A stretch of 64,000 nt of DNA, from contig NZ_JAJOYT010000009.1 in assembly GCF_021290965.1 (NCBI RefSeq), forward strand, positions 1 through 64,000. The letters are read 5' to 3'. How positions within the stretch are numbered: the stretch's first letter is position 1; every line of letters starts with the position of its first letter. Below, in pieces: positions 25,824 through 37,386 of the stretch. Both the position numbers and the translations under genes were made by a program. The notes beneath the pieces were generated by a model. That model worked only from the letters and a program-made list of their open reading frames with translations. It ran no database searches and was not told the DNA's origin. The stretch comes from Rheinheimera faecalis. GTDB taxonomy: Bacteria; Pseudomonadota; Gammaproteobacteria; Enterobacterales; Alteromonadaceae.

Positions 25824-26261
25824 TTAGTTTTGCTGCGCTTCCGGCGCATCCAGATTCCAGTTGCCTATATCATCATCTGTGCCGGCAACACGGTCTGGCC
25901 CCATTGAATACACGTCAATACGACCCATCTCTCCCGGACTGACTAACAAATAATCGTTGTCCCATGGGTCTTTTTGCAGGCGTTTGATAAAACCGCCTTC
26001 AGGGAAAGAACGTGGCATAGGCTCTGACGTTGGCTGGGTCACTAAAGCTTGTAAGCCTTGTTCTGTGGTTGGATAAAAGCCGTTGTCCAGCTTGTATAAG
26101 TCCAGTGCATTTTCCAGCTGCTGAATATCCACCACCACTTTTTGTTTGGCCGCTTTTTCCTGATTGCCCATTAAGTTAGGCACAACCATACTGGCGATAA
26201 CACCCAAAATAACAATAACAACCATCACTTCTAACAAGGTAAAACCTTTTTGTTGTTGCAT
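25824..26261 (-). CDS. gspG: type II secretion major pseudopilin G
   Basis: GspG builds the pseudopilus shaft. The cleavage site is QQQKG|FTLLEVMVVIVILG, and the C-terminal calcium-loop region with DPWDNDYLLVSPGE and DVYSMGPDRVAGTDDDIGNW is fully conserved. At 145 residues it has normal length. Confidence 0.97.
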   Translation of the reverse strand: MQQQKGFTLLEVMVVIVILGVIASMVVPNLMGNQEKAAKQKVVVDIQQLENALDLYKLDNGFYPTTEQGLQALVTQPTSEPMPRSFPEGGFIKRLQKDPWDNDYLLVSPGEMGRIDVYSMGPDRVAGTDDDIGNWNLDAPEAQQN

Positions 26262-26264
26262 TTT

Positions 26265-27485
26265 TTAACCTCCGACTAAATTGTTTAATGCCAAAATAGG
26301 CTGCAGAATCGCCATTACAATAAATAAAACTATGCCAGCCATCACGGCAACTAAAACAGGTTCAAATACTTTCAGTGAGACAGTGACCAGGGTTTCAAAT
26401 TCCCTGTCCTGCGTATTGGCGGCACGCTCTAACATGCCATCCAACTGACCACTTTTTTCGCCTGAGGCGATCATATGCAGCATCATAGGCGGGAATAATT
26501 TAGTTTGCTCCAGCGCGTTTTTCAGTGAAGAACCTTCGCGGACTTTCAAGGTAGCTTCAGCAATAGACTGACGCATATAACTGTTATCCAGCACATCAGC
26601 ACTGATACGCATAGCTTCCAGCAAAGGCACGGCGCTGGCGTTCAGAATACTTAAAGTACGGGCAAAACGGGCCGTGTTTAAACCACGGCTGACTTTACCA
26701 ATCAACCCCAGCTTTAATTGTCGGGTGTCTATTTTCAGTTTAAAAGCAGGCTTCTTCAGCGCCCGTTTAAATGCAGCAATAGCCAGAAAAATAGCCAGCA
26801 CCACAAGTAGGCCATAGGAGCGTAAAAAGTCACTGGCGGCTATTAAAAATAAAGTAGAGCCGGGCAAGCTTTGCCCCATATGTTCAAACTGACCCACAAT
26901 TTGTGGCACCACAGCAGCCAGCAAAATACTGATCACAGCTATAGCAAAAAAGGTCAGAATGGCAGGATAAAGCAGCGCCTGCATAATCTGACTGCGCATA
27001 TGCTGACGTTGTTCAGTGTAATCCGCTAACCGGTTTAATACGGCGTCCAAATGGCCTGATTTCTCCCCTGCCGCCACCATAGAAGTAAACAAGTGATCAA
27101 AGACATAAGGAAACTCAGCCAGACCTTCAGCCAGGCTATACCCTTCTACCACTTTAGAGCGCACTGACATCATCATGCTTTGCAAACGGGCTTTATCACA
27201 TTGTTCTGATACAGCAAGCAAAGCACTTTCTATCGGCAAGCCCGCTTCGATCAGAGTCGACATCTGACGGGTGATCAGCGCTAATTCACTGGCGCTGATA
27301 CCAGATTGGAACCATTTTTTACCGGACGCCAGCAGTTTTTCCTGACGCGAAGCCAGCTCTAAACTCAGAGGCGTTAACTTTTGCTCACGCAATAGCTGAC
27401 GGGCCTGACGGGCATTATCGGCTTCCAGTACACCTTTACTACGACGCCCTTTGGCGTCCATGGCCTGGTATTCAAAAGCTGGCAC
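26265..27485 (-). CDS. gspF: type II secretion inner-membrane protein F
   Basis: GspF is the polytopic core of the inner-membrane platform. The 406-residue protein has two homologous cytoplasmic domains (about 70-195 and 270-400; note the repeated AGEKSGHLDAVLNRLA and SGEKSGQLDGMLERAA) and three membrane spans. It shares one base with gspE. Confidence 0.96.
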   Translation of the reverse strand: MPAFEYQAMDAKGRRSKGVLEADNARQARQLLREQKLTPLSLELASRQEKLLASGKKWFQSGISASELALITRQMSTLIEAGLPIESALLAVSEQCDKARLQSMMMSVRSKVVEGYSLAEGLAEFPYVFDHLFTSMVAAGEKSGHLDAVLNRLADYTEQRQHMRSQIMQALLYPAILTFFAIAVISILLAAVVPQIVGQFEHMGQSLPGSTLFLIAASDFLRSYGLLVVLAIFLAIAAFKRALKKPAFKLKIDTRQLKLGLIGKVSRGLNTARFARTLSILNASAVPLLEAMRISADVLDNSYMRQSIAEATLKVREGSSLKNALEQTKLFPPMMLHMIASGEKSGQLDGMLERAANTQDREFETLVTVSLKVFEPVLVAVMAGIVLFIVMAILQPILALNNLVGG

Positions 27486-28993
27486 TACAGATCCTCTCGG
27501 GTCACACGCAATACTTCTTCCAGCGTGGTTTCACCCGTTAATACTTTGCTGAAGCCGTCCTGGCGGATACTTGGGCCTTGAGTCCGAATGTATTTCTCAA
27601 TCGACTGCTCGCCTTTGCCGTTATGGATCAGTTCGCGGGTATGCTCGTCAACGACCAGCAATTCATGAATACCGGTCCGGCCACGGTAACCCGTCTGATT
27701 ACAGTGCTCGCAGCCTACAGCACGATAAATCACTGTTCCGTCTTTTTTTGTAACGCCCAGTAAAGCCCGCTCTTCTTTATCCGGCTCGTGGGCTTGTTTA
27801 CAGTGCACACATAAAGTTCGTACCAGACGCTGCGCTAATACACCCAATAAACTGGAGGATAATAAAAAGGGTTCAACCCCCATATCTTCCAGACGGGTAA
27901 TGGCACCAGAGGCGGTATTAGTGTGCAGAGTACTTAAGACTAAGTGGCCGGTTAAACTGGCCTGTACTGCAATTTGCGCGGTTTCTAAATCACGGATTTC
28001 ACCCACCATCACCACATCAGGATCCTGACGTAAAATGGCGCGCAAGCCACGGGCGAAAGTCATATTCACCTTGGTATTGACCTGAGTCTGGCCTATACCT
28101 TCGAGTTCGTATTCAATAGGATCTTCGACCGTCAGAATATTACGGTCTTTGGTGTTGATCTCGGTCAGACCTGCATACAAGGTGGTACTTTTACCCGAAC
28201 CTGTAGGGCCTGTGACCAGAATAATGCCGTGAGGTTTTAAAATCTGCTGCGAAAAGCTTTGTTGTATAGCCGGTGTCATACCCAGCTTATTTAAATCCAG
28301 ATGCGAGTTATTTTTGTCGAGCAAACGCATAACAACCCGCTCGCCATGACTGGATGGCATGGTTGATACCCGCACATCCACAGCCCGACCCGCAATACGC
28401 AAACTAATACGACCATCTTGTGGCACACGTTTTTCAGCTATGTCCAGCTTGGCCATTACTTTGATACGGGACACCAGTAAACTGGATAACTTACGGTTAG
28501 GTTTTAATACTTCTCTTAAAACACCATCAACCCGAAAACGTACCACCAGATTTTTTTCAAAGGTTTCGACATGAATATCCGAAGCGCCCAACTTAATGGC
28601 TTCGCCAAGCATGGCATTGATCAGTTTAATGATCGGCGCATCGTCTTCGTTTTCTAATAAATCTTCAGTCTCAGGAATTTCGTCAGCCAAAGAGGCTAAA
28701 TCCACTTCGTTGCCAATGTCCTGCATAATCTGCTGAGCTTCGGATGAATCACGCTGATAAGAGGCTTCCAACAACGCATCAAATTCAGTTTGTTGCAGTT
28801 TCTGCACTTTAAAAGGCGCGGATAATAAACGCCGCACTTCCAGCAATGCAGTAGGCGGTGTCTGAGGATTAACATATAGCAACCAGCCGTCGGCATGGGC
28901 CTGCAACAAAACACCAAAACGTTTGGCAAAGCCAAAAGGCAAACGCACTTTGGCTACTACTGGCTGCATGTCATTCAGATCAACAGCAGACAT
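27485..28993 (-). CDS. gspE: type II secretion ATPase E
   Basis: GspE powers pseudopilus assembly. The 502-residue protein has an N-terminal GspL-binding domain, Walker [15 protein letters not shown], Asp box and Walker B ([16 protein letters not shown]), His box ([12 protein letters not shown]) and a zinc site CVHC with CEHC. It shares one base with gspD. Confidence 0.97.
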   Translation of the reverse strand: MSAVDLNDMQPVVAKVRLPFGFAKRFGVLLQAHADGWLLYVNPQTPPTALLEVRRLLSAPFKVQKLQQTEFDALLEASYQRDSSEAQQIMQDIGNEVDLASLADEIPETEDLLENEDDAPIIKLINAMLGEAIKLGASDIHVETFEKNLVVRFRVDGVLREVLKPNRKLSSLLVSRIKVMAKLDIAEKRVPQDGRISLRIAGRAVDVRVSTMPSSHGERVVMRLLDKNNSHLDLNKLGMTPAIQQSFSQQILKPHGIILVTGPTGSGKSTTLYAGLTEINTKDRNILTVEDPIEYELEGIGQTQVNTKVNMTFARGLRAILRQDPDVVMVGEIRDLETAQIAVQASLTGHLVLSTLHTNTASGAITRLEDMGVEPFLLSSSLLGVLAQRLVRTLCVHCKQAHEPDKEERALLGVTKKDGTVIYRAVGCEHCNQTGYRGRTGIHELLVVDEHTRELIHNGKGEQSIEKYIRTQGPSIRQDGFSKVLTGETTLEEVLRVTREDL

Positions 28994-31086
28994 TAGTTGT
29001 TCCCCTGCTCTGCAGGTTGTGCTGCCGGTGTCGTAGCCCCTTTGTCCTGAGCTTCTTTTTTCTGCAAATATTCATCAAAAGTAGGTGGAATAATTAAGGT
29101 TTCATCAAATTCAGGCATAGCTGGTGTTTCAGCGCCAGGCATCAGATGAATACCTTTTTCACCCTGAGCCAGTTGCTCAGCTCTTACATAATTGTATTTA
29201 CGCTGACTGACTTCACTGAGCAAACCATCGTCACGCATAATGGTCGGTTTGATAAAAATCATCAGATTACGTTTACGTTTAGTTGAAGAGGTAGAACGGA
29301 ATAAAGCCCCTAATACCGGTATATCACCTAATAGCGGCACTTTAGATTCACTTTGTTGCACATCTTCATCAATTAACCCCCCCAACACGACGGTAGCGCC
29401 ATTGTCAGCCAGCACAGTGGTTTTAATTTCCCTTTTGGCGATGATAGGGTTGCCTTCAATATCACCATTACGGCCTGACACTTCCTGCTCTATGGTGAGT
29501 TTAACCGCATTACCTTCGTTAATCTGAGGTGTTACTTTCAGCTTAATACCTACTTCAATCCGGTCTAAAGTGGTAAAAGGATTAGTGCCACCTGAGCCTG
29601 GGCTGGTGGTGGTTTTAATAGGCACTTCTTCACCAACAATAAAAGAAGATTCCTGATTATCCAGCGTAGTCAGAGAAGGTGTGGCAAGAATATTCGAATT
29701 ACTGTCACTGGTCACAGCCTGTAAAATAGCGCCCCAATCATTTTTTACTACGCCCAGCATCATGCCGGTGACGCCACCTAAGGCTTCACCCAAGGCAGTG
29801 TAGTCACCATTTTGGTCCGGATTTACTGTAGTGACACCAGTCTCTTCATTTACTACGGTAGTTCCTTTGACAGTCCTGGCCGCAGCAGCACCGGCCGCAA
29901 TCTGGCTGATAGGCACGACGCCGTTATTAAACTGAGTTAAACCACCCTGAGCACTGATCCATTGCACCCCTAAGTTGGCACCTGAGTTATCCGCTACTTC
30001 AACGATAATGGCTTCGACCAGCACCTGAGCACGACGGATATCCACCTGGCGAATCACATCTTCCAGTGAACGTAATACGTCTGGCTGAGCGGTAATGACT
30101 AAAGAATTGCTTTCAGCATGAGCTTCAATACTGACATCCCGGCCTTTGCCTGCAGTACGGGCACCTTGTGCCTGAGTGGCTGCGCCCTGAGATTCTGCAG
30201 CTATAGTAGCGCTGACACCTTGTAAGACTTTGACTAAATCTTCGGCTTTCGCGTATTTCAGGTAATACACGCGAGTATTGCCCTGACTTTCCAATTCAGC
30301 ATCCAGACGCTGCACTAAAGCCACAACACGTTCACGCGCCTGACGCTCACCACTGACAATCACACTGTTAGTACGCTCATCAGCTACAATTTTTGGAATT
30401 AAAAATTCAGGCTGTTCAGATTTACCCTGATTTTTATAGATATTTTCCAGAATACGTACCACTTCGGCAGACGAAGCGTAACTTAACTTGATAACTTCCA
30501 GATCCTGATCACCAGCTTTATCGACACGGGAAATAATGTCGACCAAACGGTTCACTGTCTCGGCCTGGCCTGTCATCATAATGACGTTGGACGGATCATA
30601 GTTCACCACACTGCCGCCACCACTTTGATCGACAAACTGGCGCAATAACGGAGCTAATTCACGGACTGAAACGTTTTTCACCTGTACAACACGGGTAACC
30701 ATTTCGTCGCCCAAAGCACCGGCATTGTCACTGACTACAGGAATGTTGGAGGTTTTCGCATCTTTTTGCCGCACCACTTTCAGCACACCACTTTTCATTT
30801 CAACGACTGAAAAGTCATAGACTTCCAACACGTTTAAGAAAAACTGGTAATACTGTTTTTCGTTCAGCATTTCGTAGCTACGCACATTAATACGGCCACG
30901 CACCTGCGGATCCACAATGATGGTTTTATTCAGATTTTTACCAACAATATTAATAAATTCGTTGATATCTGTGCCTTTAAAGTTCGGCTGATATTCAGTT
31001 GCAGTTGCAAAAAAACTCAGCAGCGCAATAGCGCCCAAACCAAACCAACGGGAAATTTGCACACGAGAAGATGTCACTGACTTCAT
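28993..31086 (-). CDS. gspD: type II secretion outer-membrane secretin D
   Basis: GspD forms the outer-membrane channel. The 697-residue precursor has a signal peptide ending near ATA, N0 domain ([20 protein letters not shown]), N1-N3 repeats (about 125-340) and the secretin core with [21 protein letters not shown] and [15 protein letters not shown]. The C-terminal 60 residues probably serve as the S domain that binds a pilotin or outer-membrane partner. Confidence 0.97.
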   Translation of the reverse strand: MKSVTSSRVQISRWFGLGAIALLSFFATATEYQPNFKGTDINEFINIVGKNLNKTIIVDPQVRGRINVRSYEMLNEKQYYQFFLNVLEVYDFSVVEMKSGVLKVVRQKDAKTSNIPVVSDNAGALGDEMVTRVVQVKNVSVRELAPLLRQFVDQSGGGSVVNYDPSNVIMMTGQAETVNRLVDIISRVDKAGDQDLEVIKLSYASSAEVVRILENIYKNQGKSEQPEFLIPKIVADERTNSVIVSGERQARERVVALVQRLDAELESQGNTRVYYLKYAKAEDLVKVLQGVSATIAAESQGAATQAQGARTAGKGRDVSIEAHAESNSLVITAQPDVLRSLEDVIRQVDIRRAQVLVEAIIVEVADNSGANLGVQWISAQGGLTQFNNGVVPISQIAAGAAAARTVKGTTVVNEETGVTTVNPDQNGDYTALGEALGGVTGMMLGVVKNDWGAILQAVTSDSNSNILATPSLTTLDNQESSFIVGEEVPIKTTTSPGSGGTNPFTTLDRIEVGIKLKVTPQINEGNAVKLTIEQEVSGRNGDIEGNPIIAKREIKTTVLADNGATVVLGGLIDEDVQQSESKVPLLGDIPVLGALFRSTSSTKRKRNLMIFIKPTIMRDDGLLSEVSQRKYNYVRAEQLAQGEKGIHLMPGAETPAMPEFDETLIIPPTFDEYLQKKEAQDKGATTPAAQPAEQGNN

Positions 31087-31112
31087 TAGAGTTTAACCAT
31101 CTTAATTAATTA

Positions 31113-32021
31113 TTATTGTGACAGACTAAAGACAATGTCTCTGGTCTGGCCATCACGTTCAACCTTAATAGAAGCTTGTGTTGCTTCACGTAATTCATTC
31201 ATGACCATCATGGCCTGCTGCATATCATTTAACGCAGTACCGTTAATTTCAACGGCTACATCGTTAGCTTTTAAACCCATGCGTTCAAATAATTCAGGAT
31301 CTTTACCCGGTGTCACACGGTAACCATACAACTGACCGTTACGGTATTGCGGCGAAGCACGAATATAGTCGAAAAACTTCATAGGTTCCGACATCATTTC
31401 TTTACGCACATCAGCAAGTTCTTCAAGCGGTGGCTGAGGACCGTCCATCATTGGTTCAGACTGGGGCTGATAATCCACTTCCTGTAAACCACCATTTTCA
31501 GCAGCCATTTGCTGATATTCGATACCATCGAGCATCAGGGTTTCAAAACGGGAGGACACTTTCAGCAGCACACGGTCTTCAAATACCTGACTTAAACTGG
31601 CGCTGGTACCTTCAATTTTATCCTCTACACCATAAGTTTGTTCAGTGCCCTGACTTTCTATCACCGCCGAGCCTTGTTCAGGTTTGCCAGCAATAGATAC
31701 CACACCTGTCAGTTTGACATTCAGAGTGGTTTTGGGTGCTGAAGAAGGCACAGCAACAGGAGCAACTTCTGCAGTTTCTGAGGCTTTGCCAAATAAACTG
31801 GCAGCCAACAAAGATTTCAGATCCGGCGCACCAGGACCAGAGGCTGTCACCGCAGCACTAATGGGTTCGGCTTCTGGTGTTGGTAACAGTTGCCAACTTA
31901 ATTTCGCCAGTAACCAACAAAACAGCAGCACAAAAATTCCGGTCAGCCAGAAATTCAGGCGTTGTTGCGGCAAACGGGTCAGCCATTCAATGGCGGGTCT
32001 GGTGGAAGCGAGCCAATTCAT
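31113..32021 (-). CDS. gspC: type II secretion inner-membrane protein C
   Basis: GspC connects the inner-membrane platform to the secretin. The 302-residue protein has one membrane span (about 25-45), a Pro/Ala-rich periplasmic linker, the homology region (about 95-175) and a C-terminal PDZ domain (about 215-300, YGYRVTPGKDPELFERMGL, DVAVEINGTAL). It is the first gene of a gspCDEFGHIJKLMN operon; the promoter must be in the 144 bp before hslR. Confidence 0.95.
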   Translation of the reverse strand: MNWLASTRPAIEWLTRLPQQRLNFWLTGIFVLLFCWLLAKLSWQLLPTPEAEPISAAVTASGPGAPDLKSLLAASLFGKASETAEVAPVAVPSSAPKTTLNVKLTGVVSIAGKPEQGSAVIESQGTEQTYGVEDKIEGTSASLSQVFEDRVLLKVSSRFETLMLDGIEYQQMAAENGGLQEVDYQPQSEPMMDGPQPPLEELADVRKEMMSEPMKFFDYIRASPQYRNGQLYGYRVTPGKDPELFERMGLKANDVAVEINGTALNDMQQAMMVMNELREATQASIKVERDGQTRDIVFSLSQ

Positions 32022-32165
32022 TCTTTAATAATTCTGTTACAAAACTCATTGCATCTTACCCAGTTGTTTTGTCCTCAACAAGCCTACATATCACAATTCC
32101 GAAACCTATGACTTTAGACAGAGCCCGGGACTATACTTTATGTACACTTGCAGCGGAGAACAGGC

Positions 32166-32576
32166 ATGGATAAATCGGTAAACCAGCCTACCACAGTTAT
32201 ATTACGTTTAGATAAATGGCTGTGGGCTTGTCGCTTTTATAAAACCAGAGCGCTGGCAAAAGACATGATCGAAGGTGGAAAAGTTCATTATAATGGTCAG
32301 CGTTGCAAAGCCAGCAGAACGGTTGAAGTCGGAGCGACGATAAAACTGACCCAAGGCACGGACGAACGAACTGTGATAGTTCAGGCCTTGTCTGAAAAAA
32401 GACTGGCTGCACCATTGGCTCAGGCTCTGTATCAGGAAACAGAAGAGAGCATGAAGCTAAAACTGGAAAGAGCTGAATTGCGCAAAATGAATTTGCTGTT
32501 TGCGCCTCACCCGGAAACCAAACCTGACAAAAAAATGCGTCGTCAGTTGCTGCTGATCAAAGCGCAGCAATCCTAA
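32166..32576 (+). CDS. hslR: ribosome-associated heat shock protein Hsp15
   Basis: Hsp15 binds stalled 50S subunits carrying nascent chains. The 136-residue protein has an S4-type RNA-binding domain near its N-terminus (VILRLDKWLWACRFYKTRALAKDMIEGGKV) and a basic C-terminus. The ATG at 32166 has GGAG upstream; a TTG at 32148 is in frame but unlikely. It is followed ten bases later by hslO, the E. coli pair. Confidence 0.94.
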   Translation: MDKSVNQPTTVILRLDKWLWACRFYKTRALAKDMIEGGKVHYNGQRCKASRTVEVGATIKLTQGTDERTVIVQALSEKRLAAPLAQALYQETEESMKLKLERAELRKMNLLFAPHPETKPDKKMRRQLLLIKAQQS

Positions 32577-32585
32577 GGTACTGTT

Positions 32586-33434
32586 ATGAATCAAGATGTG
32601 TTAGTACGTTTTTTATTTAATGAACGTGATGTCCGTGGCGAAATCGCTTACGCCTCCGACAGTTTGCAGCAAATGCTGCAAAACCATGATTACCCTTATC
32701 CGGTGAAACAATTACTGGCCGAATTGGTGATAGCCACCAGTTTGCTGACGGCCACCTTAAAATTGGATGGCGATATTGCTGTGCAGTTGCAGGGCGATGG
32801 TCCGGTGCGTTTTGCTGCAGTGAACGGCACAGCAGAACAAGAGTTTCGTGGTGTAGCCCGTCTGCAAGCCGAAATTGGCGCCACAGGTTTTCGTGATCTG
32901 ATTGGTGAAGGTTATATGCTGGTGACTATTACACCTAAACAAGGAGAACGTTATCAGGGCATTATTCCACTAACAGGCGATAGTCTGACTGACACTTTAG
33001 AAGCTTATTTTGCTCAGTCGGAGCAACTGCCAACCCGTTTGTATTTATTTACCGATCTGACCGAAGGTAAAAGCCGGGCAGCAGGTTTGTTGTTACAGGT
33101 GTTGCCGGTTGACCCTGAAAAGGCCAAACAGGATTTCAGTGATTTAGTCATAGTGACAGACACTATTACCTCTGACGAATTACTGAATTTGCCAACAGAA
33201 CAAATGCTGCATCGTTTGTATCACGACGAAGAAGTGGAGTTGTTTGCACCACAGCCTATACGTTTTGTTTGTGGTTGCTCGCGGGAAAAATGTGAATCAG
33301 CCATTATCAGTTTAGGTAAAGCTATCATTGAAGAGCATATAGCCGAAGGTAAACTGGAGATCAGTTGTGACTACTGCAATAGCACTTATCAATTCGACAG
33401 TGCTGAATTGTCCTTATTATTGAATAAGTTTTAA
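32586..33434 (+). CDS. hslO: redox-regulated chaperone Hsp33
   Basis: Hsp33 is a holdase activated by oxidation of its zinc cysteines. The C-terminal motif is intact: CGC-SREKC (CxCxxxxC form) and CDYC, about 30 residues apart. The 282-residue length is near the 292 of E. coli. It ends before a 13-bp perfect inverted repeat. Confidence 0.96.
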   Translation: MNQDVLVRFLFNERDVRGEIAYASDSLQQMLQNHDYPYPVKQLLAELVIATSLLTATLKLDGDIAVQLQGDGPVRFAAVNGTAEQEFRGVARLQAEIGATGFRDLIGEGYMLVTITPKQGERYQGIIPLTGDSLTDTLEAYFAQSEQLPTRLYLFTDLTEGKSRAAGLLLQVLPVDPEKAKQDFSDLVIVTDTITSDELLNLPTEQMLHRLYHDEEVELFAPQPIRFVCGCSREKCESAIISLGKAIIEEHIAEGKLEISCDYCNSTYQFDSAELSLLLNKF

Positions 33435-33445
33435 GCACAACCCCC

Positions 33446-33478
33446 TTGAGAGAGCAAGCTGATATTGCTCTCTCAAGC
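33446..33478 (+). terminator. perfect 13-bp inverted repeat after hslO
   Basis: CTTGAGAGAGCAA and TTGCTCTCTCAAG flank a seven-base loop. There is no T-run, so it may be a rho-assisted terminator or an RNA-stabilising hairpin. It lies about 170 bp before pckA. Confidence 0.55.
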
Positions 33479-33648
33479 GGCCAAACAATGATGTAACCCA
33501 CCCTGTAAGTTTTCATTTTTTCATCAAATTTCCGACAAAACCCACTATTGCAGGGTGTTTTGGCTATGCCAAATGAAGTACAATCGGCCCGAACCCTATT
33601 AAAAACCATAAATTTACCGACTTACGTACCTCAAGGAGTCACCCTACA

Positions 33649-35190
33649 ATGACCTCTACAATCACTCGCCATGTCGATTTAACAGTGGCAGATTTAGTTG
33701 AACACGCTATTCGTCGTAATGAAGGTGTATTAGCGGACAACGGCGCTTTGGTGGTTAAAACCGGTCATAGAACTGGTCGCTCACCTACGGATCGCTTTAT
33801 TGTTAAAGAAGCCAGCACAGAGCAGGATATTCAATGGGGCAACGTCAACCGTCCTTTTGATCCGGTGAAATTTTCTGCGCTTTGGGCTCGTGTCAGCGAC
33901 TTTATTGCGACCAAAGAACATTTTGTCTCTCACCTTGAAGTAGGTGCGGACCCGGAACACTACATTCCGATGACGGTGACCACAGAAACCGCATGGCAAC
34001 ATATTTTTGCCAAAAACCTGTTTATCACTTCAGCACACTGGAACAAAGCCGGCAAAGAGACCTGGCAAATTCTGAACGTGCCTTCGTTTGAATGTGACCC
34101 AGAGCGTGACGGCACTAACAGTGACGGTACTGTGATGATTAACTTTGCCGAGCGCAAAGTGTTATTAGCAGGCATGCGTTATGCCGGCGAAATGAAAAAA
34201 GCCATGTTCTCAGTACAAAACTTCCTGTTGCCAGCCAAAGGTGTATTACCTATGCACTGTTCGGCCAACGTAGGTGAAGCGGGCGATACCACCTTATTCT
34301 TCGGTTTATCAGGCACAGGTAAAACAACTTTGTCTGCCGACCCTAAACGTTTCCTGATTGGTGATGACGAACACGGCTGGGCGCCTAACTCAGTGTTTAA
34401 CATTGAAGGCGGTTGCTACGCTAAATGTATCGACTTGTCGAAGAAAAACGAGCCCGTAATTTGGGATGCGATCCGCTTCGGTACTATTCTGGAAAACGTG
34501 GTGTTAGACGCTAACCGTACTCCGGATTACAAAGACGCCAGCCTGACCCAAAACAGCCGCGCCGCTTATCCTTTAGCTCATGTGGAAAAACGTGTACTGG
34601 AAAACCGTGCAGGTGAGCCTAAAGCTGTCGTCTTCCTGACTTGTGATGTCAGTGGTGTATTACCACCAGTTTCTATCCTGTCAGAAGAAGCCGCCGCTTA
34701 TCACTTCTTAAGTGGTTACACTGCCAAAGTAGGTTCGACTGAAATTGGTTCAACTTCTGCTATTGAATCAACCTTCTCAACTTGTTTTGGTGCGCCGTTT
34801 TTCCCACGCCCTGCTGGCGTATACGCTGAGCTTTTGATCAAACGTGTACGTGAATTTGGCAGCAAAGTGTATTTAGTCAACACAGGCTGGACTGGCGGTC
34901 CACATGGCGTTGGTAAGCGTTTTGACATCCCAACCACCCGCGGCATTATCGACGCTATAGTCTCTGGTGAATTGGCGACTGCTGAAACTGTACATTTAGC
35001 AGAACTAAATCTGAATGTGCCGTTAAAGGTCACTGGTGTGGACAGCAACTTGCTGAACCCGAGAGATACCTGGGCAGACAAAGCTGCTTACGATCAGTAC
35101 GCCAGCAAACTGGCTGCTGAATTTGCCAATAACTTTAAGAAATACGATGTATCTGATGCAATCCGCAATGCAGGTCCAAAAGTAGCTTAA
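33649..35190 (+). CDS. pckA: ATP-dependent phosphoenolpyruvate carboxykinase
   Basis: PckA converts oxaloacetate and ATP to PEP, CO2 and ADP, the entry step of gluconeogenesis. The 513-residue protein has the kinase-1a/Walker [12 protein letters not shown], the metal-binding LIGDDEHGW and the HCSANVG active-site block. AAGGAG lies upstream of the ATG. In E. coli pckA also stands between hslO and envZ. Confidence 0.97.
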   Translation: MTSTITRHVDLTVADLVEHAIRRNEGVLADNGALVVKTGHRTGRSPTDRFIVKEASTEQDIQWGNVNRPFDPVKFSALWARVSDFIATKEHFVSHLEVGADPEHYIPMTVTTETAWQHIFAKNLFITSAHWNKAGKETWQILNVPSFECDPERDGTNSDGTVMINFAERKVLLAGMRYAGEMKKAMFSVQNFLLPAKGVLPMHCSANVGEAGDTTLFFGLSGTGKTTLSADPKRFLIGDDEHGWAPNSVFNIEGGCYAKCIDLSKKNEPVIWDAIRFGTILENVVLDANRTPDYKDASLTQNSRAAYPLAHVEKRVLENRAGEPKAVVFLTCDVSGVLPPVSILSEEAAAYHFLSGYTAKVGSTEIGSTSAIESTFSTCFGAPFFPRPAGVYAELLIKRVREFGSKVYLVNTGWTGGPHGVGKRFDIPTTRGIIDAIVSGELATAETVHLAELNLNVPLKVTGVDSNLLNPRDTWADKAAYDQYASKLAAEFANNFKKYDVSDAIRNAGPKVA

Positions 35191-35213
35191 TGTTTTTTTG
35201 ACACTGATTTAAT

Positions 35214-35243
35214 GAAAAAAGGCTCCCATTGGGAGCCTTTTTT
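35214..35243. terminator. bidirectional terminator between pckA and envZ
   Basis: GGCTCCC and GGGAGCC pair around ATT; seven A precede and six T follow. Confidence 0.9.
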
Positions 35244-36552
35244 ATGCCGTTTTGATCAAAGGCAAATACACTGTCACCACTAATCCGCCATAAGCATGGT
35301 TATGCATACTGATTTGACCATGGTGCATATCAACAATCTTTTTAATAATAGCTAAACCTAAACCTGAACCCCCACTGCCACGGGCTGTATCGCCCTGAGC
35401 AAAAGGCTCAAACATACGTTGCATTTCATGTTCAGGAATACCAGGGCCATGATCCCGCACCTGTACATAGACCTTACGGCTGGCGCGCTCCACGCCAGTG
35501 CTGACTTCAATGCTGCCATCAGAATACTTCAGTGCATTTTCAATCAAATTATTCAGCACCCGTTTTATCGCAATACGACGCAGCGGCACCAGTGGTAACG
35601 GCTCGCAAAGGCTGGCATTAATTTCACGTTTTTGCAGCCGATCTGCGCTGATTTGCTCCTGTACCAGCAGGTTTAAATCTTCTTCATCCAGCGCTTCTTC
35701 TTTGTGATGACGAATGTAATCAATAAACTGGTCGATGATCGCATTCATATCTTCGATGTCACTGACAATACCATCTTTAATCCAACTGTCCTGCTCACTG
35801 ACCATTTCACTGGCTAGCCGGATACGGGTTAAAGGGGTACGCAAATCATGCGACACACCTGCCATTAACAAAGCCCGGTCTTTCTCCAGTTGACTGATAC
35901 CTTTAGCCATACGGTTAAAAGCCTGAGTCACTGCCACTATTTCTGTGGAACCATGTTCAGGTAAAGGCTCTGGCATTTCGCCACGTCCTACTTTCAGTGC
36001 GGCCTGCTGTAAACCTTGCAAAGGCCTGTTGAGTTGCCGGGCAAATAACCAACCACCGGCCACACTTAAAAAACCTATAACAAAGACATAAATCTTCAGC
36101 GGCGAAAAGTCGGTTTCATCCAGGCCGGTTAATGGCACTTTTACCCAATACTGCGGCGCTTGTGGTGGTTTGATCCAGAAGGCGTAGCTATTATTTTGCG
36201 CAATACGGACTTCGGCAGGTCCGCCCAGCTCCTGCGACATTTCCTCAGAGAAATAGGGGTAATAACTGGCATCGTTTAAGCCATTTAAAGGCGCTGTGGC
36301 ATCGGTATACACCTCAATGCCAGTAGCTTGCTGGAATCTTTTGGTCAACTCTTCTGACAGCAGCACATCACTGTGCTCCACGTCGATAAAGACCACTTTG
36401 ATTTGCTTAGCGATCAGATGGTTAATTTGTTGATAGCTGGGCTTAATCACGTAATAGACCACGGATAAATAAGACACCAGCTGATTGATTAGCAATAAAA
36501 TACCAATCAGAAAGACGGTCTGACCAAAAGCGCTGCGCGGAAACAAACGCAT
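35242..36552 (-). CDS. envZ: sensor histidine kinase EnvZ
   Basis: The 436-residue inner-membrane kinase has two spans (about 8-30 and 155-178), a periplasmic domain between them, a HAMP domain, the phospho-acceptor box [20 protein letters not shown] and an ATPase domain with [17 protein letters not shown] and GSGLGLAI. It phosphorylates OmpR in response to osmolarity in enterics. The ompR and envZ frames are adjacent with no gap. Confidence 0.95.
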   Translation of the reverse strand: MRLFPRSAFGQTVFLIGILLLINQLVSYLSVVYYVIKPSYQQINHLIAKQIKVVFIDVEHSDVLLSEELTKRFQQATGIEVYTDATAPLNGLNDASYYPYFSEEMSQELGGPAEVRIAQNNSYAFWIKPPQAPQYWVKVPLTGLDETDFSPLKIYVFVIGFLSVAGGWLFARQLNRPLQGLQQAALKVGRGEMPEPLPEHGSTEIVAVTQAFNRMAKGISQLEKDRALLMAGVSHDLRTPLTRIRLASEMVSEQDSWIKDGIVSDIEDMNAIIDQFIDYIRHHKEEALDEEDLNLLVQEQISADRLQKREINASLCEPLPLVPLRRIAIKRVLNNLIENALKYSDGSIEVSTGVERASRKVYVQVRDHGPGIPEHEMQRMFEPFAQGDTARGSGGSGLGLAIIKKIVDMHHGQISMHNHAYGGLVVTVYLPLIKTA

Positions 36553-37278
36553 TTAGCTGACTGCACCATCAGGCACAAAGACATAACCCAAACCCCAGAC
36601 AGTTTGAATATAACGCGGGTTAGTCGGGTCGTCTTCCAGCATACGGCGCAAACGGGACACCTGAACATCTATGCTGCGCTCCATCGCTGAATAATCACGG
36701 CCTCTCGCCATATTCATTAACTTGTCACGCGACAAAGGTTCACGGGCATGAGTCACCAGCACTTTCAACACTGCAAATTCACCGCTGGTTAAAGGCATCA
36801 GCTCTTCGCCTTTGCGCATTTCGCGGGTCGCCAGATTAAAGACAAAAGGACCAAATTTCACCTGGCTTTCTTCCACTGCAGGCGCACCAGGTAATTCTTT
36901 TGATTTACGACGTAATACAGCGCGAATACGGGCTAACAATTCACGAGGGTTAAAAGGTTTAGGCAGGTAATCGTCAGCGCCCATTTCCAGACCAATAATA
37001 CGGTCCACTTCGTCGCCTTTGGCGGTCAGCATAATGATAGGAATTTCATTTTCCTGTTGGCGCAGTTTACGGCAAATGGATAAACCATCTTCGCCAGGCA
37101 GCATCAGATCCAGCACCACCAGATGGAAATTTTCGCGCTCCATTAAACGCTGCATCTGCTCAAAGTTGGCGGAGGTACGGACAATATAACCTTGTTCCAC
37201 CAGATAACGTTCTAATAAAGAACGTAATCTCATGTCATCGTCTACGACTAAAATTTTTGTTGTTTCTTGTCCGAGCAT
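36553..37278 (-). CDS. ompR: response regulator OmpR
   Basis: The 241-residue regulator has a receiver domain with the acidic pocket VDDD, phospho-acceptor VLDLMLPGEDG and conserved MLTAKG, and a winged-helix DNA-binding domain (RDYSAMERSIDVQVSRLRR). GGAGGG precedes the ATG. greB is divergent upstream, as in E. coli, but here a small lipoprotein gene lies between. Confidence 0.96.
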   Translation of the reverse strand: MLGQETTKILVVDDDMRLRSLLERYLVEQGYIVRTSANFEQMQRLMERENFHLVVLDLMLPGEDGLSICRKLRQQENEIPIIMLTAKGDEVDRIIGLEMGADDYLPKPFNPRELLARIRAVLRRKSKELPGAPAVEESQVKFGPFVFNLATREMRKGEELMPLTSGEFAVLKVLVTHAREPLSRDKLMNMARGRDYSAMERSIDVQVSRLRRMLEDDPTNPRYIQTVWGLGYVFVPDGAVS

Positions 37279-37315
37279 ACAAATCCCTCCGCAAAGTGAA
37301 TAGCACTATAAACGA

Positions 37316-37348
37316 AAAACCCGGAGCATGGAGGGCATGCGCCGGGTT
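37316..37348 (-). terminator. terminator of the small lipoprotein gene, upstream of ompR
   Basis: Read on the minus strand, AACCCGG-GCATG pairs with CATGC-CCGGGTT (one mismatched base on each side) and runs into TTTTT. It should separate the lipoprotein transcript from ompR. Confidence 0.75.
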
Positions 37349-37386
37349 CAGTTGTTACAAAGTTTGTCTGTATCTGTTCAGTCAAC

